64,000 nt of DNA from Lycium barbarum (taxonomy: Eukaryota; Streptophyta; Magnoliopsida; Solanales; Solanaceae), in assembly GCF_019175385.1 (NCBI RefSeq), contig NC_083348.1, forward strand, positions 43,670,950-43,734,949. The letters run 5' to 3'. The notes under the pieces were generated by a model. It made no database searches and had not been told where the DNA came from. It saw nothing but the letters and a program-made list of their open reading frames with translations. How positions within the stretch are numbered: position 1 is the first letter of the stretch; each line of letters starts with the position of its first letter. The translations under genes and the position numbers were made by a program. Below are positions 24,223 to 35,043 of the stretch, in pieces.

Positions 24223-25319
24223 TCTATCATTCTACACTTAGAAAAAAAATCAAGAAGTTGAAAAGTAACAACAACAACCTCTCGGCCAAACCCAAGAAAA
24301 ACCAAGTCCAATTTTAGCCATCCCAAAAAATATTTCTTTGGTGCAAATCCACTAATTGGAGGTCCCTAAGTAACGTAGAAGTGTTGTTGGAGCGATCAAA
24401 CCATCCTTCTAGTAGATCGCAAACCCTAGCCTATTTGTGGAGTTGAAGAAGAAAGGTAAGATTTGATCTTGTTTTATGTGCTGTGAATGTTTTATGCATG
24501 TTGTAGTATGTTAATATGGATGAAATTTGTGAAATATAGTAAGTTGGAGGTGAGTCGTGTATGGTGTGTATGGTCGTGTAGATGTGTGTGTTGTGATTGG
24601 GTTGATGAATTGATTCTATGTAGCATATTTAGTTGTGTAGTGTGGAGAAAAGAATAAGAATCATCAATATATGTATATGTGTAGTGTGGCCGAATGTAGG
24701 TCATATTGCATGACAAGAATGGGTTATGGTTGTGTTCTCGGGTTTGGGACTGTTTTCGGGAAAATTGGAGCAATTGTTGGATTGTTGGAAATATTGTGTA
24801 AATTGTTTAAAATGTCCTTGAATATTGTTGGTATGGGTTCGGGTTGGTATTTGAATGTATGAGCGGTGATGTGGCTTGAATGTAAGCCGTCGAATTGAAT
24901 ATTGTGAATGTTGTTGAATGATGTAAAAGAGAGTTATTAATGTTATATTGCCTTTCGGATTGGTCATTGGGGTTGCTAGGTTGGTTATTGTTGTTGTTGT
25001 TGATGATTTGGCCGAGTTAAATTCTCGGGGTTGGCCTATTTACAAGGGAAATGCTACCCAAATTTATGTAGAATTGAGTGTTAGTTTGGAATAAATTGCC
25101 TAAGTGCCTATGGCTAATGTTTTAATATTTGTTGACGTATTTGTAGACCGTGAGGAGCCCGAGGCGTAGGTTGGGATTAGCTTGAGTTGGGATAGCTTGG
25201 AGTGCGTACGAGGTATGTAAAGCTCAAACCTACCTTCTTTTGGCATGCCTTAGTTATAAATAGGTTATGTCACGAGCCTCGAGGAAATTCTAAATTCGCA
25301 ATCCGAGCACGTTATGACT

Positions 25320-25321
<2 letters not shown>

Positions 25322-25387
<66 letters not shown>
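25322..25387. repeat. (TA)n microsatellite in the 5' LTR of element I
   Basis: About 66 bases of TA. The same place in the 3' LTR (about 33286-33298) has only about a dozen bases, so the tract has changed length since insertion. Confidence 0.95.
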
Positions 25388-25390
<3 letters not shown>

Positions 25391-26125
25391 TGGCATTCGT
25401 ATGTTTGATGTGATGAAATACGAACCCTTATGTCTTCGAAATAATTGATTTCCAAATGTTGCATAAAAAGTTTTGTTTTAAAGAATTCCGTAACTATGGA
25501 CGCCGTATCTTTCACAGAAAGGCTCGGATTGCTCCGATATTTTCGTAGGAGTTTGCATGGCGTATGATGAGTATGTTTTTCATAGGCGGGCCCGGCTCGG
25601 GTCGATACCCGTCTGTGGGTCCCGCGACTTTCCTTTATGTAATTCGGAGGACTCTTGAAAGAATTTGGTGTGACTATTATTTCGATTCTCAAGTATGGTC
25701 ATTTTACTTATAATTGAGTCCATGATAATGATTTTATGCATATGGTTACTCACGACTCTGCTCGTGCGTTTTGTTATATCTTTCGCCGAGTCCCGGGCCG
25801 GTTCTGTTGTCGTGCGCACTTTGATATACTCCGGTGTTATGCTTTGTTTATGGTTCACCGAGCCACTCGTTAGAGGGTCGGGTTCCACTTATATTTGGCG
25901 TTATGCTGTGTTATGATGTGTGACGGGGATACGGAGATTTGAAATCTTCTGGTGTTATGCTGTGTTATGGCGCCATCGACGGGCGGGCGACCATATTTTC
26001 TGTGCCCTATGCATGACTTATATTTCGAAAGTAAACATTTTGATATTTTGGGCTTGCACTTATTTTCTGTACTTCTATTTCGTTTATGCCTCAGATTTGT
26101 TTTCTGTATCTTCTGCTTTGCATAC

Positions 26126-26187
26126 TCAGTACATATTTCGTACTGACCCCCTTTCTTCGGGGGGGGGGCTGCGTTTCATGCCCGCAG
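26126..26187 (+). promoter_or_regulatory. Three-hairpin cluster in the 5' LTR of element I
   Basis: tcagtac..gtactga (26126-26146), then ccccc..g-run, then ctgcg..cgcag ending at 26187. The partner cluster in the 3' LTR is 34038-34113, where the G run has grown from 10 to 24. Confidence 0.7.
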
Positions 26188-26688
26188 GTACAGACGTACA
26201 GTTTGGTGATCTACCAGTTTAGGACATCCTCTTCTGATGTTTGGAGTGCTCCTCTTATTCCGGAGCCTACATTTTGGTATATATATTCGTTCGTTGCATA
26301 TGTATATATTTGTTCAGGTGTACGGCGGGGCCCTGTCCCGCCATATGATTCGGTTGGTCTGTTTAGAGGTCTGTAGACGTATATGTGGGTTTGTGCCTAC
26401 TTCTGTACAGGTGTGTTTGTATGATCCCACTCGCCATGGCAGCCTTGTCGGCGTGCATTTGTATATGTTTTGGGCTGTTGCGCCATTTGATAGCCTTTTC
26501 GGCTTCTGATATATATATATATATATGGTTGTGTTGAAATGTGTCTGAGACAGTTTGATATAATTTGAGGCAGCGTGTGATATTTGTGCCCATATATGCT
26601 ATCTGTATGTGATTCGGATTGGATGAGTGTGTTCGGGTGCCCAGTTCGGGCACTAGTCACGGCCTACGGGGTTGGGTCGTGACAGAAG

Positions 26689-26700
26689 TGGTATCAGAGC
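26689..26700 (+). promoter_or_regulatory. Primer-binding site of element I
   Basis: tggtatcagagc, four bases after the LTR end; complementary to the 3' end of initiator Met tRNA. Confidence 0.95.
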
Positions 26701-26888
26701 GGTTTGTCCTCGGAATGTCTACAGGCCGTGTCTCGTAGAGTCTTGTTTATCGGTGTGTCGTGCACCACATCTATAGACAGGAGGCTACAGGGCATTTAGG
26801 GTGTTACCTTTCTTTGAATCTTAGATCGTGCGATAGAGCTGTGCTATTAGGATGACTCTTTTCTGACCGATTGTTGTATTTTTCAGTG

Positions 26889-29800
26889 ATGCCTCCGAAG
26901 AAGGCAGCGGCTGCCCAGAAGGGAAAGGCGGTGATGGGAGAGACTAGTCAGATGCCGAGAGTTACACGGGCTCGTGCTCAGGATTTGCCCAAGGTTGTGC
27001 CGCAGTCAGAGGGTTCAGCTACACAACCACCGGCGGAGCCGGGAGCAGGTCCATCATTAGCTCCAGACGATCCAGCGCCTGAGCCTCCAGCTCCTCAGCC
27101 AGGGACAGAGGATAGGACATTGAGGGAGGCCGTACAGTTGTTGACGACTTTGGTGGCGGGACAGACTCACAGACGCGGGCGGAGAGGTGATGATGATGAT
27201 GACAGGCGTGATAGCCTGAGGGTCCGTGATTTTCTGACATGTAGTCCCCCAGAGTTTTTCGGGTCTAAGCCCGAGGAGGACCCCCACGACTTTATTCGGG
27301 GGATGCGGCGCTCATTGGGACTGGTCAGGGCTTCAGAGACCGAGTTCGTTGAGTTAGCCTCGCACAGGTTACGAGATGTTGCAGCTAATTGGTATGAGTC
27401 CTGGGAGCTGTCCAGAGGTGAGGGTGTTCCCCCAGCTACATGGGACGAGTTTATGGCCGCTTTTCTCCGCCACTTTTTGCCCTCGGAGTTGCGGAGGGCG
27501 AGGGTTGACAGATTTTTGCAGCTGCGACAGGGAGGTCGGAGTGTTCGTGAGTATAATTTGGAGTTTGATTCTTTGGCTCGATATGCACCTGCTATAGTAG
27601 CGGATATGGCCGACCGGATGCACCGGTACGTGATAGGGTTGGACCGCTACCTGGTTGACAGCTGTATGGCGATGGCATCGCAGACTGATATGGACATCGC
27701 CCGGTTACAGGCCTACGCGCAGGGTATGGAGGACCGGCACAGAGAGGACCGGTCGGGCAGAGATCGTGATAGGAGGCCGCCCAAGCGGGCTAGATCAGCA
27801 GGGTATTCTGGAGATTTTCGAGGCGGACAGCCTCAGTCACAGCAGTCGGGCAGATATCCTCCTCCGTCCGGCCGGGGTACACAGTCCGTTGGTAGACGAT
27901 TTGATGGTGCAGGACCATCTGGGGCCGGTCAGAATTCCAGAGCATCAGTTTCGCAGACGACCAGGGGTTCCAGCCAGTCCAGACCACCCAGGCCCCGTTG
28001 TTCTTATTTTGGGAGATCGCACCCAGAGGAGTGCTACCGAGCCACAGGAGCTTGTTTTTCCTACGGCCGTCAGGGCCATGTTATGCGAGATTGTCCGATG
28101 GCGAGTGGTTCTGGTAGTACAGTTCAGCCGACGGGATCAGCCGCTGGTTCATCTTCTACTCCCTCAGCTATGCGCCCTGCAGGGCGGGGTTTGTCGACAC
28201 CGGCGGGCCGCGGTCGAGGCCGTGGCAGTGTTTCAGATTCTAGCGGTCCTTCAAACCGCATATATGCATTGGCTAGCCGCCAGGATCAGGAGGCTTCGCC
28301 AAATGTTGTCACAGGTACCTTACTGGTTTTCTCCCGATCTGTATATGGATTGATTGATCCGGGATCTACTTTATCGTATATCTCTCCGCTCGTTGCTAGT
28401 AAAATTGGAATAACACCCGAACCTATAGAACCATTTGGAGTGGCCACACCGGTTGGGGACTTTATTATAGCGAGGCAGGTATATAAAGATTGTTTTGTTA
28501 TCATATATGATCGTTGCACTAAAGCTGATTTGGTAGAGTTAGATATGTTGGAATTTGATGCCATTATGGGTATGGATTGGTTAGCTTCCTGCTATGCTAA
28601 TGTTGACTGCCAGAAAAAGGTAGTTCGTTTCCAGTTTCCAAGGGGACTAGTCATAGAGTGGTCAGGGAGTACAACATCGCCGAGGGGTAAGTTTATTTCA
28701 TACCTCAAGGCTAAGAAGATGATTAAGAAAGGTTATATCTATCATTTGGTCCGTGTGCACGACACTAAGGCCGAGACACCTACTCTTCAGTCAGTTCCGG
28801 TTGTTAATGAATTCTCATATGTATTCCCAGATGAGCTTCCAGGCCTCCCACCTGAGCGGGAGATAGACTTCACTATAGATTTGTTGCCAGATACGCACCC
28901 CATATCTATTCCTCCGTACAGAATGGCACCTGCAGAATTGAAGGAATTAAAGGAGCAGCTGAAAGATCTATTGGATAAAGGCTTCATCAGACCCAGTACA
29001 TCGCCCTGGGGAGCGCCGGTATTATTTGTTAGAAAGAAAGATGGGTCACTGCGAATGTGTATTGATTATCGACAACTGAATAAGGTGTCTATAAAGAATA
29101 AATATCCCCTCCCCCGGATTGACGATTTATTTGATCAGTTGCAGGGTGCTAAATATTTTTCGAAGATAGATCTACGTTCGGGCTATCATCAGGTGCGAGT
29201 ACGAGAGGCAGCTATTCTGAAGACTACTTTCAGGACCCGGTACGGGCATTATGAATTCAGAGTGATGTCTTTTGGGCTGACTAATGCTCCAGCGGTATTC
29301 ATGGATTTAATGAATCGGGTATTCGGGCCGTTCTTAGACATGTTCGTGATTGTATTTATCGATGACATTTTGGTTTATTCACGATCAGAAGCAGAGCATG
29401 CAGATCATTTGAGGACAGTACTTGGCACACTCTGGCACCAGAATTTATATGCTAAATTTTCTAAATGTGAATTCTGGTTGTCTTCAGTGGCATTCCTGGG
29501 GCATATTATTGGAGCGGATGGCGTCCGGGTGGATACCCAGAAGATCGAGGCCGTAAAGAGTTGGCCTAGATCTATGACGCCTACGGAGGTGCGTAGCTTT
29601 CTGGGGTTGGCCGGTTATTACCGGAGATTTGTAGAGGGATTTGTTTCGATTTCAGCGCCTTTGACAAGGTTGACTCATAAGGGAGCTAAATTTCAGTGGT
29701 CTGATGCTTGCGAGCGTAGCTTCTAGTTGCTGAAAGAGAAGTTGACTACAGCTCTAGTCCTAACTCTTCCTGAAGGTCCGAATGGGTATGTTATTTATTG

Positions 29801-31745
29801 TGATGCCTTTGGTATGGGTTTGGGGTGTGTATTGATGCAGCACGGTAGGGTTATAGCTTATGCTTCCCGGCAGCTCAAAAAGCACGAGAGAAATTATCCC
29901 ACTCATGATTTGGAGCTAGCCGCGGTGATTCATGCTTTGAAGATGTGGAGACATTATTTATATGGGGTTCACGTTGATATTTATACAGATCATAAAAGCC
30001 TCCAGTACATCTTCAAGCAAAAGGAGCTGAACTTGCGGCAGAGGCGGTGGTTAGAGTTACTGAAAGATTATGATGTTGATATTCTATACCATCCTGGGAA
30101 AGCTAATGTCGTGGCAGATGCACTCAGCAGTAAGTCCATGGACAGTTTAGCGGACACGCCTTCAGAAAAGAAAGAAATGGTTTGCGATATCCATCAGCTG
30201 GCTAGTCTTGGAGTCCGCTTGGCCGATTCTGGAGATGCTGGGATTTCTGTTCGAGGAGTGGCCAAATCCTCTATTCTGGGTGAGATAAAGCGGCGTCAGT
30301 ATGAGGGTCCTGTTCGGATACAGTACAGAGACGCAACCCGTGAAAAGGAGAAGACCCCGTTTGAGATTACATCCGATGGAGTATTATTATACAGGGGCAG
30401 ATTATGTGTACCTGACGTTGCGGGACTGCGGCGACAGGTTATGGGCGAGGCACATTATGCCAGATATTCTGTTTATCTAGGGTCGACGAAGATGTATCAT
30501 GATCTTAGATGCCTGTATTGGTGGGACGGTATGAAAAAGGACATAGCAGAGTTCGTTGCCCAGTGCCCAAATTGTCAGCAGGTGAAGATTGAGCATCAGA
30601 AGCCCGGTGGGTTATTGCAGGAGATGGAGATTCCGACGTGGAAGTGGGAGATGATTAATATGGATTTTATTGCAGGCTTGCCTCACACTCCACGGAGGTA
30701 CGACTCCATATGGGTTATCGTTGATCGGCTGACAAAATCAGCCCATTTTCTTCCAGTTCGGACTACATACTTAGCTGAAGATTATGCCAGGCTATATATT
30801 AAGGAGATTGTGAGACTTCACGGAGTTCCAATGTCTGTTATCTCCAACAGAGGTGCCCAATTTACAGCTAATTTCTGGAGATCATTTCAGGAGGGATTGG
30901 GGACCCAGGTGAGTCTGAGTACAGCATTTCATCCTCAGTCCGACGGACAGGCCGAGCGCACTATTCAGACGCTGGAAGATATGTTGCGTGCCTATGTTAT
31001 GGATTTCAGGGGTAGCTGGGATGATCATTTGCCGCTTGTTGAATTTGCTTATAACAACAGCTACCACTCCAGTATTCAGATGGCACCATATGAGGCTTTG
31101 TATGGCAGGAAATACAGGTCGCCGATCGGTTGGTTTGATGTTGGGGAGACTGAATTAATTGGCCCAGATATAGTCCAGCAGGCGGTGGATAAAGTGAAAC
31201 TTATCCGGGAACGCTTGTTAGCAGCCCAGAGTCGACAGAAATCGTATGCAGATAATCGTCGTCGACCTTTAGAGTTTCAGGTTGGAGATTGGGTGTTCTT
31301 GAAAGTGTCACCTATGAAAGGTGTTATGAGATTTGGCAAGAAAGGAAAGCTCAGTCCGAGATATATTGGGCCTTATCAGATTATAGGTAAAATAGGCAAA
31401 GTTGCCTATGAATTAAATCTGCCAGCTGATTTGGGAGCGGTGCACCCGGTATTCCATGTTTCTATGCTTCGTAAATGTATTGGTGACCCTTCCAAAATCG
31501 TTCCTACAGGTGATATACAGGTCACCGAGGAGCTATCTTATGAAGAGCAGCCTAGAGCCATATTAGATCGTCAGGTAAGAAAATTGCGGAATAAAGATGT
31601 GGCTTCTGTTAAAGTGCTGTGGCGGAATAATAACCGAGAAGAAATGACCTGGGAAACTGAGGACCAGATGAAGAAAAAGTATCCTCACCTATTTCCGGTA
31701 CCTACAGGTAATCCAAATCCTTTATTTGACTATGTTGATTTGTGA
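26889..31745 (+). pseudogene. gag-pol: gag-pol polyprotein of element I, one in-frame stop and lost active-site residues
   Basis: The start is ATG 26889 ([10 protein letters not shown]); the frame is open upstream to 26871 only through non-ATG codons. 1618 codons. Gag: Retrotrans_gag core about residues 115-290 ([33 protein letters not shown]); zinc-knuckle region 371-402, where two expected cysteines are Phe374 and Tyr392. Protease: LIDPGST with Asp490. RT: KIDLRSG (Asp761) and FIDDILVYS (Asp825/826). RNase H: YCDA (Asp972). Integrase: His1189, Tyr1196 (normally His), Cys1226/Cys1229; Asp1259, Asn1320 (normally Asp), Glu1356, with exact X35 spacing from 1320 to 1356. Chromodomain-like end about 1558-1605 ([16 protein letters not shown]). 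Codon 946 (29724-29726) is TAG between RT and RNase H, where relatives have Gln. The stop, Tyr392, Tyr1196 and Asn1320 fit C-to-T or G-to-A changes typical of methylated DNA. Confidence 0.95.
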
Positions 31746-31813
31746 ATGACTTGTAGGTGATGGCTATAAAAGAAACTCCCCCGAATTGTTAGTAAGACCC
31801 GTAGAATTAATCC

Positions 31814-31833
31814 AACATTCGAGGACGAATGTT
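31814..31833 (+). promoter_or_regulatory. Pre-PPT hairpin of element I
   Basis: aacattcg-agga-cgaatgtt: a perfect 8-bp stem with a 4-nt loop ending two bases before the purine run. Homologous stem-loops precede the PPT in C (41202-41221) and B (57841-57860). Confidence 0.75.
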
Positions 31834-31835
31834 CT

Positions 31836-31848
31836 AAAGGGGGGAGGA
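31836..31848 (+). promoter_or_regulatory. Polypurine tract of element I
   Basis: aaaggggggagga directly before the 3' LTR start at 31849; the expected primer for plus-strand DNA synthesis. Confidence 0.92.
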
Positions 31849-34430
31849 TGGTACGTCCCGTATTTTATACATTGGGACAATCCGGATTAACTATGATAAG
31901 TTAGGGCCAAGACCATTCCGGGACATGAAGTCGGGACTTTTAACCCTCGATTTTATTTTGAGACATAAGTTGTACATGAAATTGTGGGCATGGAACACTT
32001 AGGAAAAGTTGGGACCAAAAGTCATATGCTTGGAAGTTGAAAATCATGCAAAAATAGGCCCTTTGGCCGTGTGGCTTTGAAATTGGTCCCACACATTTTG
32101 TGGCCAATTTTAAATGGTCCAACACATGTGTGGGCCATGGACACTTGGAGGGTTCATCTAGGAGCTTAAAAGATGACTTCTAAGTCATCTTCTATCATTC
32201 TACACTTAGAAAAAAAATCAAGAAGTTGAAGAGCAACAACAACAACCTCTCGGCCAAACCCAAGAAAAACCAAGTCCAATTTTAGCCATCCCAAAAAATA
32301 TTTCTTTGGCGAAAATCCACTAATTGGAGGTCCCTAAGTAACGTGGAAGTGTTGTTGGAGCGATCAAACCATCCGTCTAGTAGATCGCAAACCCTAGCCT
32401 ATGTGTGGAGTTGAAGAAAAAAGGTAAGATTTGATCTTGTTTTATGTGTTGTGAATGTTTTATACATGTTGTAGTATGTTAATATGGATGAAATTTGTGA
32501 AATATAGTAAGTTGGAGGTGAGCCGTGTATGGTGTGTATGGTCGTGTAGATGTGTGTGTTGTGATTGGGTTGATGAATTGATTCTATGTAGCATATTTAG
32601 TTGTGTAGTGTGGAGAAAAGAATAAGAATCATCAATATATGTATATGTGTAGTGTGGCCGAATGTAGGTCATATTGCATGACAAGAATGTGTTATGGTTG
32701 TGTTCTCGGGTTTGGGACTGTTTTCGGGAAAATTGGAGCAATTGTTGGATTGTTGGAAATATTGTGTAAATTGTTTAAAATGTCCATGAATATTGTTGGT
32801 ATGGGTTCGGGTTGGTATTTGCATGTATGAGTGGTGATGTGGCTTGAATGTAAGCCGTCGAATAGAATATTGTGAATGTTGTTGAATGATGTAAAAGAGA
32901 GTTATTAATGTTATATTTCCTTTCGGATTGGTCATTGGGGTTGCTAGGTTGGTTATTGTTGTTGTTGTTGATTTGGCCGAGTTAAATTCTCGGGGTTGGC
33001 CTATTTACAGGGGAAATGCTGCCCAAATATCTGTAGAATTGAGTGTTAGTTTGGAATAAATTGCCTAAGTGCCTATGGCTAATGTTTGATATTCGTTGAC
33101 GTATTTGTAGACCGTGAGGAGCCCGAGGCGTAGGTTGGGATTAGCTTGAGTTGGGCTAGCTTGGAGTGCGTACGAGGTATGTAAAGCTCAAACCTTCCTT
33201 CTTTTGGCATGCCTTAGTTATAAATAGGCTATGTCACGAGCCTCGAGGAAATTCTAAATTCGCAATCCGAGCACGTTATGACTCTTATATATATATATTT
33301 CTTGGCATTTGTATGTTTGATGTGATGAAATACGAACCCTTACGTCTTCGAAATAATTGATTTCCAAACGTTGCACAAAAAGTTTTGTTTTAAAGAATTC
33401 CGTAACTATGGACGCCGTATCTTTCACAGAAAGGCTCGGATTGCTCCGATATTTTCGTTGGAGTTTGCATGGCGTATGATGAGTATGTTTTTCATAGGCG
33501 GGCCCGGCTCGGGTCGATACCCATCTGTGGGTCCCGCGATTTTCCTTTATGTAATTCGGAGGACTCTTGAAAGAATTTGGTGTGACTATTATTTCGATTC
33601 TCAAGTATGGTCATTTTACTTATAATTGAATCCATGATAATGATTTTATGCATATGGTTACTCACGACTCTGCTCGTGCGTTTTGTTATATCTTTCGCCG
33701 AGTCCCGGGCCGGTTCTGTTGTCGTGCGCACTTTGATATACTCCGGTGTTATGCTTTGTTTATGGTTCACCGAGCCACTCGCTAGAGGGTCGGGTTCCAC
33801 TTATATTTGGCGTTATGCTGTGTTATGATGTTTGACGGGGATACGGAGATTTGAAACCTTATGGTATTATGCTGTGTTATGGCGCCATCGACGGGCGGGC
33901 GACCATATTTTCTGTGCCCTATGCATGACTTATATTTCGAAAGTAAACATTTTGATATTTTGGGCTTGCACTTATTTTCTGTACTTCTATTTCGTTTATG
34001 CCTCAGATTTGTTTTCTGTATCTTCTGCTTTGCATACTCAGTACATATTTCGTACTGACCCCCTTTCTTCGGGGGGGGGGGGGGGGGGGGGGGGCTGCGT
34101 TTCATGCCCGCAGGTACAGACGCACAGTTTGGTGATCTACCAGTTTAGGACACCCTCTTCTGCTGTTTGGAGTGCTCCTCTTATTCCGGAGCCTACATTT
34201 TGGTATATATATTCGTTCGTTGCATATGTATATATTTGTTCAGGGGTACGGCGGGGCCCTGTCCCGCCATATGATTCGGTTGGTCTGTTTAGAGGTCTGT
34301 AGACGTATATGTGGGTTTGTGCCTACTTCTGTATAGGTGTGTTTGTATGATCCCACTCGCCATGACAGCCTTGTCGGCGTGCATTTGTATATGTTTTGGG
34401 CCGTTGCACCATTTGATAGCCTTGTCGGCT

Positions 34431-34484
<54 letters not shown>

Positions 34485-34640
34485 TTGTGTTGAAATGTGT
34501 CTGAGACAGTTTGATATAATTTGAGGCAGCGTGTGATATTTGTGCCAGTATACGCTATCTGTATGTGATTCGGATTGGATGAGTGTGTTCGGGTGCCCAG
34601 TTCGGGCACTAGTCACGGCCTACGGGGTTGGGTCGTGACA
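31849..34640 (+). repeat. 3' LTR of element I (2792 bp)
   Basis: It starts tggtacgtcccg and ends gggtcgtgaca, followed by the TSD ctaat. It is near-identical to 23881-26684 apart from about 2% substitutions and three simple-repeat length changes: the TA run near 33290 is short, the G run at 34071-34094 is 24, and the TA run at 34434-34482 is long. The donor-like site is at 32423/32424 and the palindrome at 32171-32190. Confidence 0.96.
34434..34482. repeat. (TA)n microsatellite in the 3' LTR of element I
   Basis: About 48 bases here against about 18 at the equivalent 5' LTR position (26509-26526). Confidence 0.95.
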
Positions 34641-34710
34641 CTAATCATCTTGGAATTCCTCTTTTCTTGTTAGTTCCTTAGTAATGGAAGATTAAAAGTG
34701 GGTTTTGATG

Positions 34711-35043
34711 GTACCGCTGGAGTGGTCACCATGCCGCTGGAGCGGTTCAGGCCATTTGGGCTTGACCGTTGTAGCGGTCATGGCACCGCTGAGCGGTCTA
34801 GGTGTCGCGGAACCGGGTGACGGGCAGCGAGTTCATTTAATGAAGTGTTAAAAACCCTTAGTCTATCATTTAATACCATTTCCGAAATTAGAACTCTTGG
34901 GAATTTTCTTTGGGATTATTGGTGAAGATTCTTGGTGGTAAGTTCTCCTAATCCTCTTGCTATTTCATTAACCCTAATCATCTTGGAATTCCTCTTTTCT
35001 TGTTAGTTCCTTAGTAATGGAAGATTAAAAGTGGGTTTTGATG
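34711..35043 (+). repeat. Second unit of a 333-bp tandem duplication
   Basis: The first unit is 23613-23880 plus 34646-34710, that is, with element I sitting inside it. The second unit is 34711-35043. Both begin gtaccgctggagtggtcac and end gggttttgatg. I count 11 substitutions over 333 bases (about 3.3%), all in the first 215 bases. The duplicated segment includes part of the GC-rich repeat block and the splice-donor-like site. Confidence 0.9.

Larger units (their letters stand above)
23881..26684 (+). repeat. 5' LTR of element I (2804 bp)
   Basis: It starts tgttacgtcccg and ends gggtcgtgaca. Notable parts: a palindrome agatgactt-ct-aagtcatct (24203-24222); donor-like aaag|gtaag (intron start 24456) and gag|gtatgt (intron start 25213); a TA run of about 66 bases (25322-25387); the hairpin cluster (26126-26187) with a 10-G run; and a short TA run (26509-26526). 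Frames inside are not genes. Confidence 0.96.
24456..26886 (+). promoter_or_regulatory. Candidate leader intron of element I (LTR donor to pre-gag acceptor)
   Basis: The donor gaaag|gtaagat fits the plant 5' splice consensus. The acceptor ttgttgtatttttcag (26871-26886) is a classic polypyrimidine-CAG, two bases before the gag ATG at 26889. Splicing would remove 2431 nt including most of the LTR, the hairpin cluster and the PBS. An alternative donor is gag|gtatgt with intron start 25213. Donor-like sites recur at the equivalent place in nearly every LTR of the window. Inference only; no RNA evidence. Confidence 0.5.
23881..34640 (+). mobile_element. Element I: structurally complete Ty3/gypsy chromovirus (Tekay/Del-like)
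   Basis: 5' LTR 23881-26684, PBS 26689-26700, one gag-pol frame 26889-31745 (with one stop), PPT 31836-31848, 3' LTR 31849-34640, TSD ctaat at 23876-23880 and 34641-34645. Total 10.76 kb. The LTRs differ by roughly 2% by hand count over the first 1.35 kb, so this is the youngest full element in the window. Chromodomain-like C terminus, iMet PBS and 2.8-kb LTRs fit the Tekay/Del chromoviruses. Several active-site and zinc-binding residues are lost (see the polyprotein entry), so mobility would need proteins supplied by a relative. Confidence 0.96.

Noticed and set aside
26685..26720. tRNA-like sequence near tggtatcagagc
   Set aside because: Only the 12-base primer-binding complement is present; no cloverleaf, so no tRNA gene.
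27655..28353. 232-codon plus-strand frame within element I
   Set aside because: It is an alternate frame of the gag-protease region, kept open by GC-rich codon use; the main frame carries all motifs.
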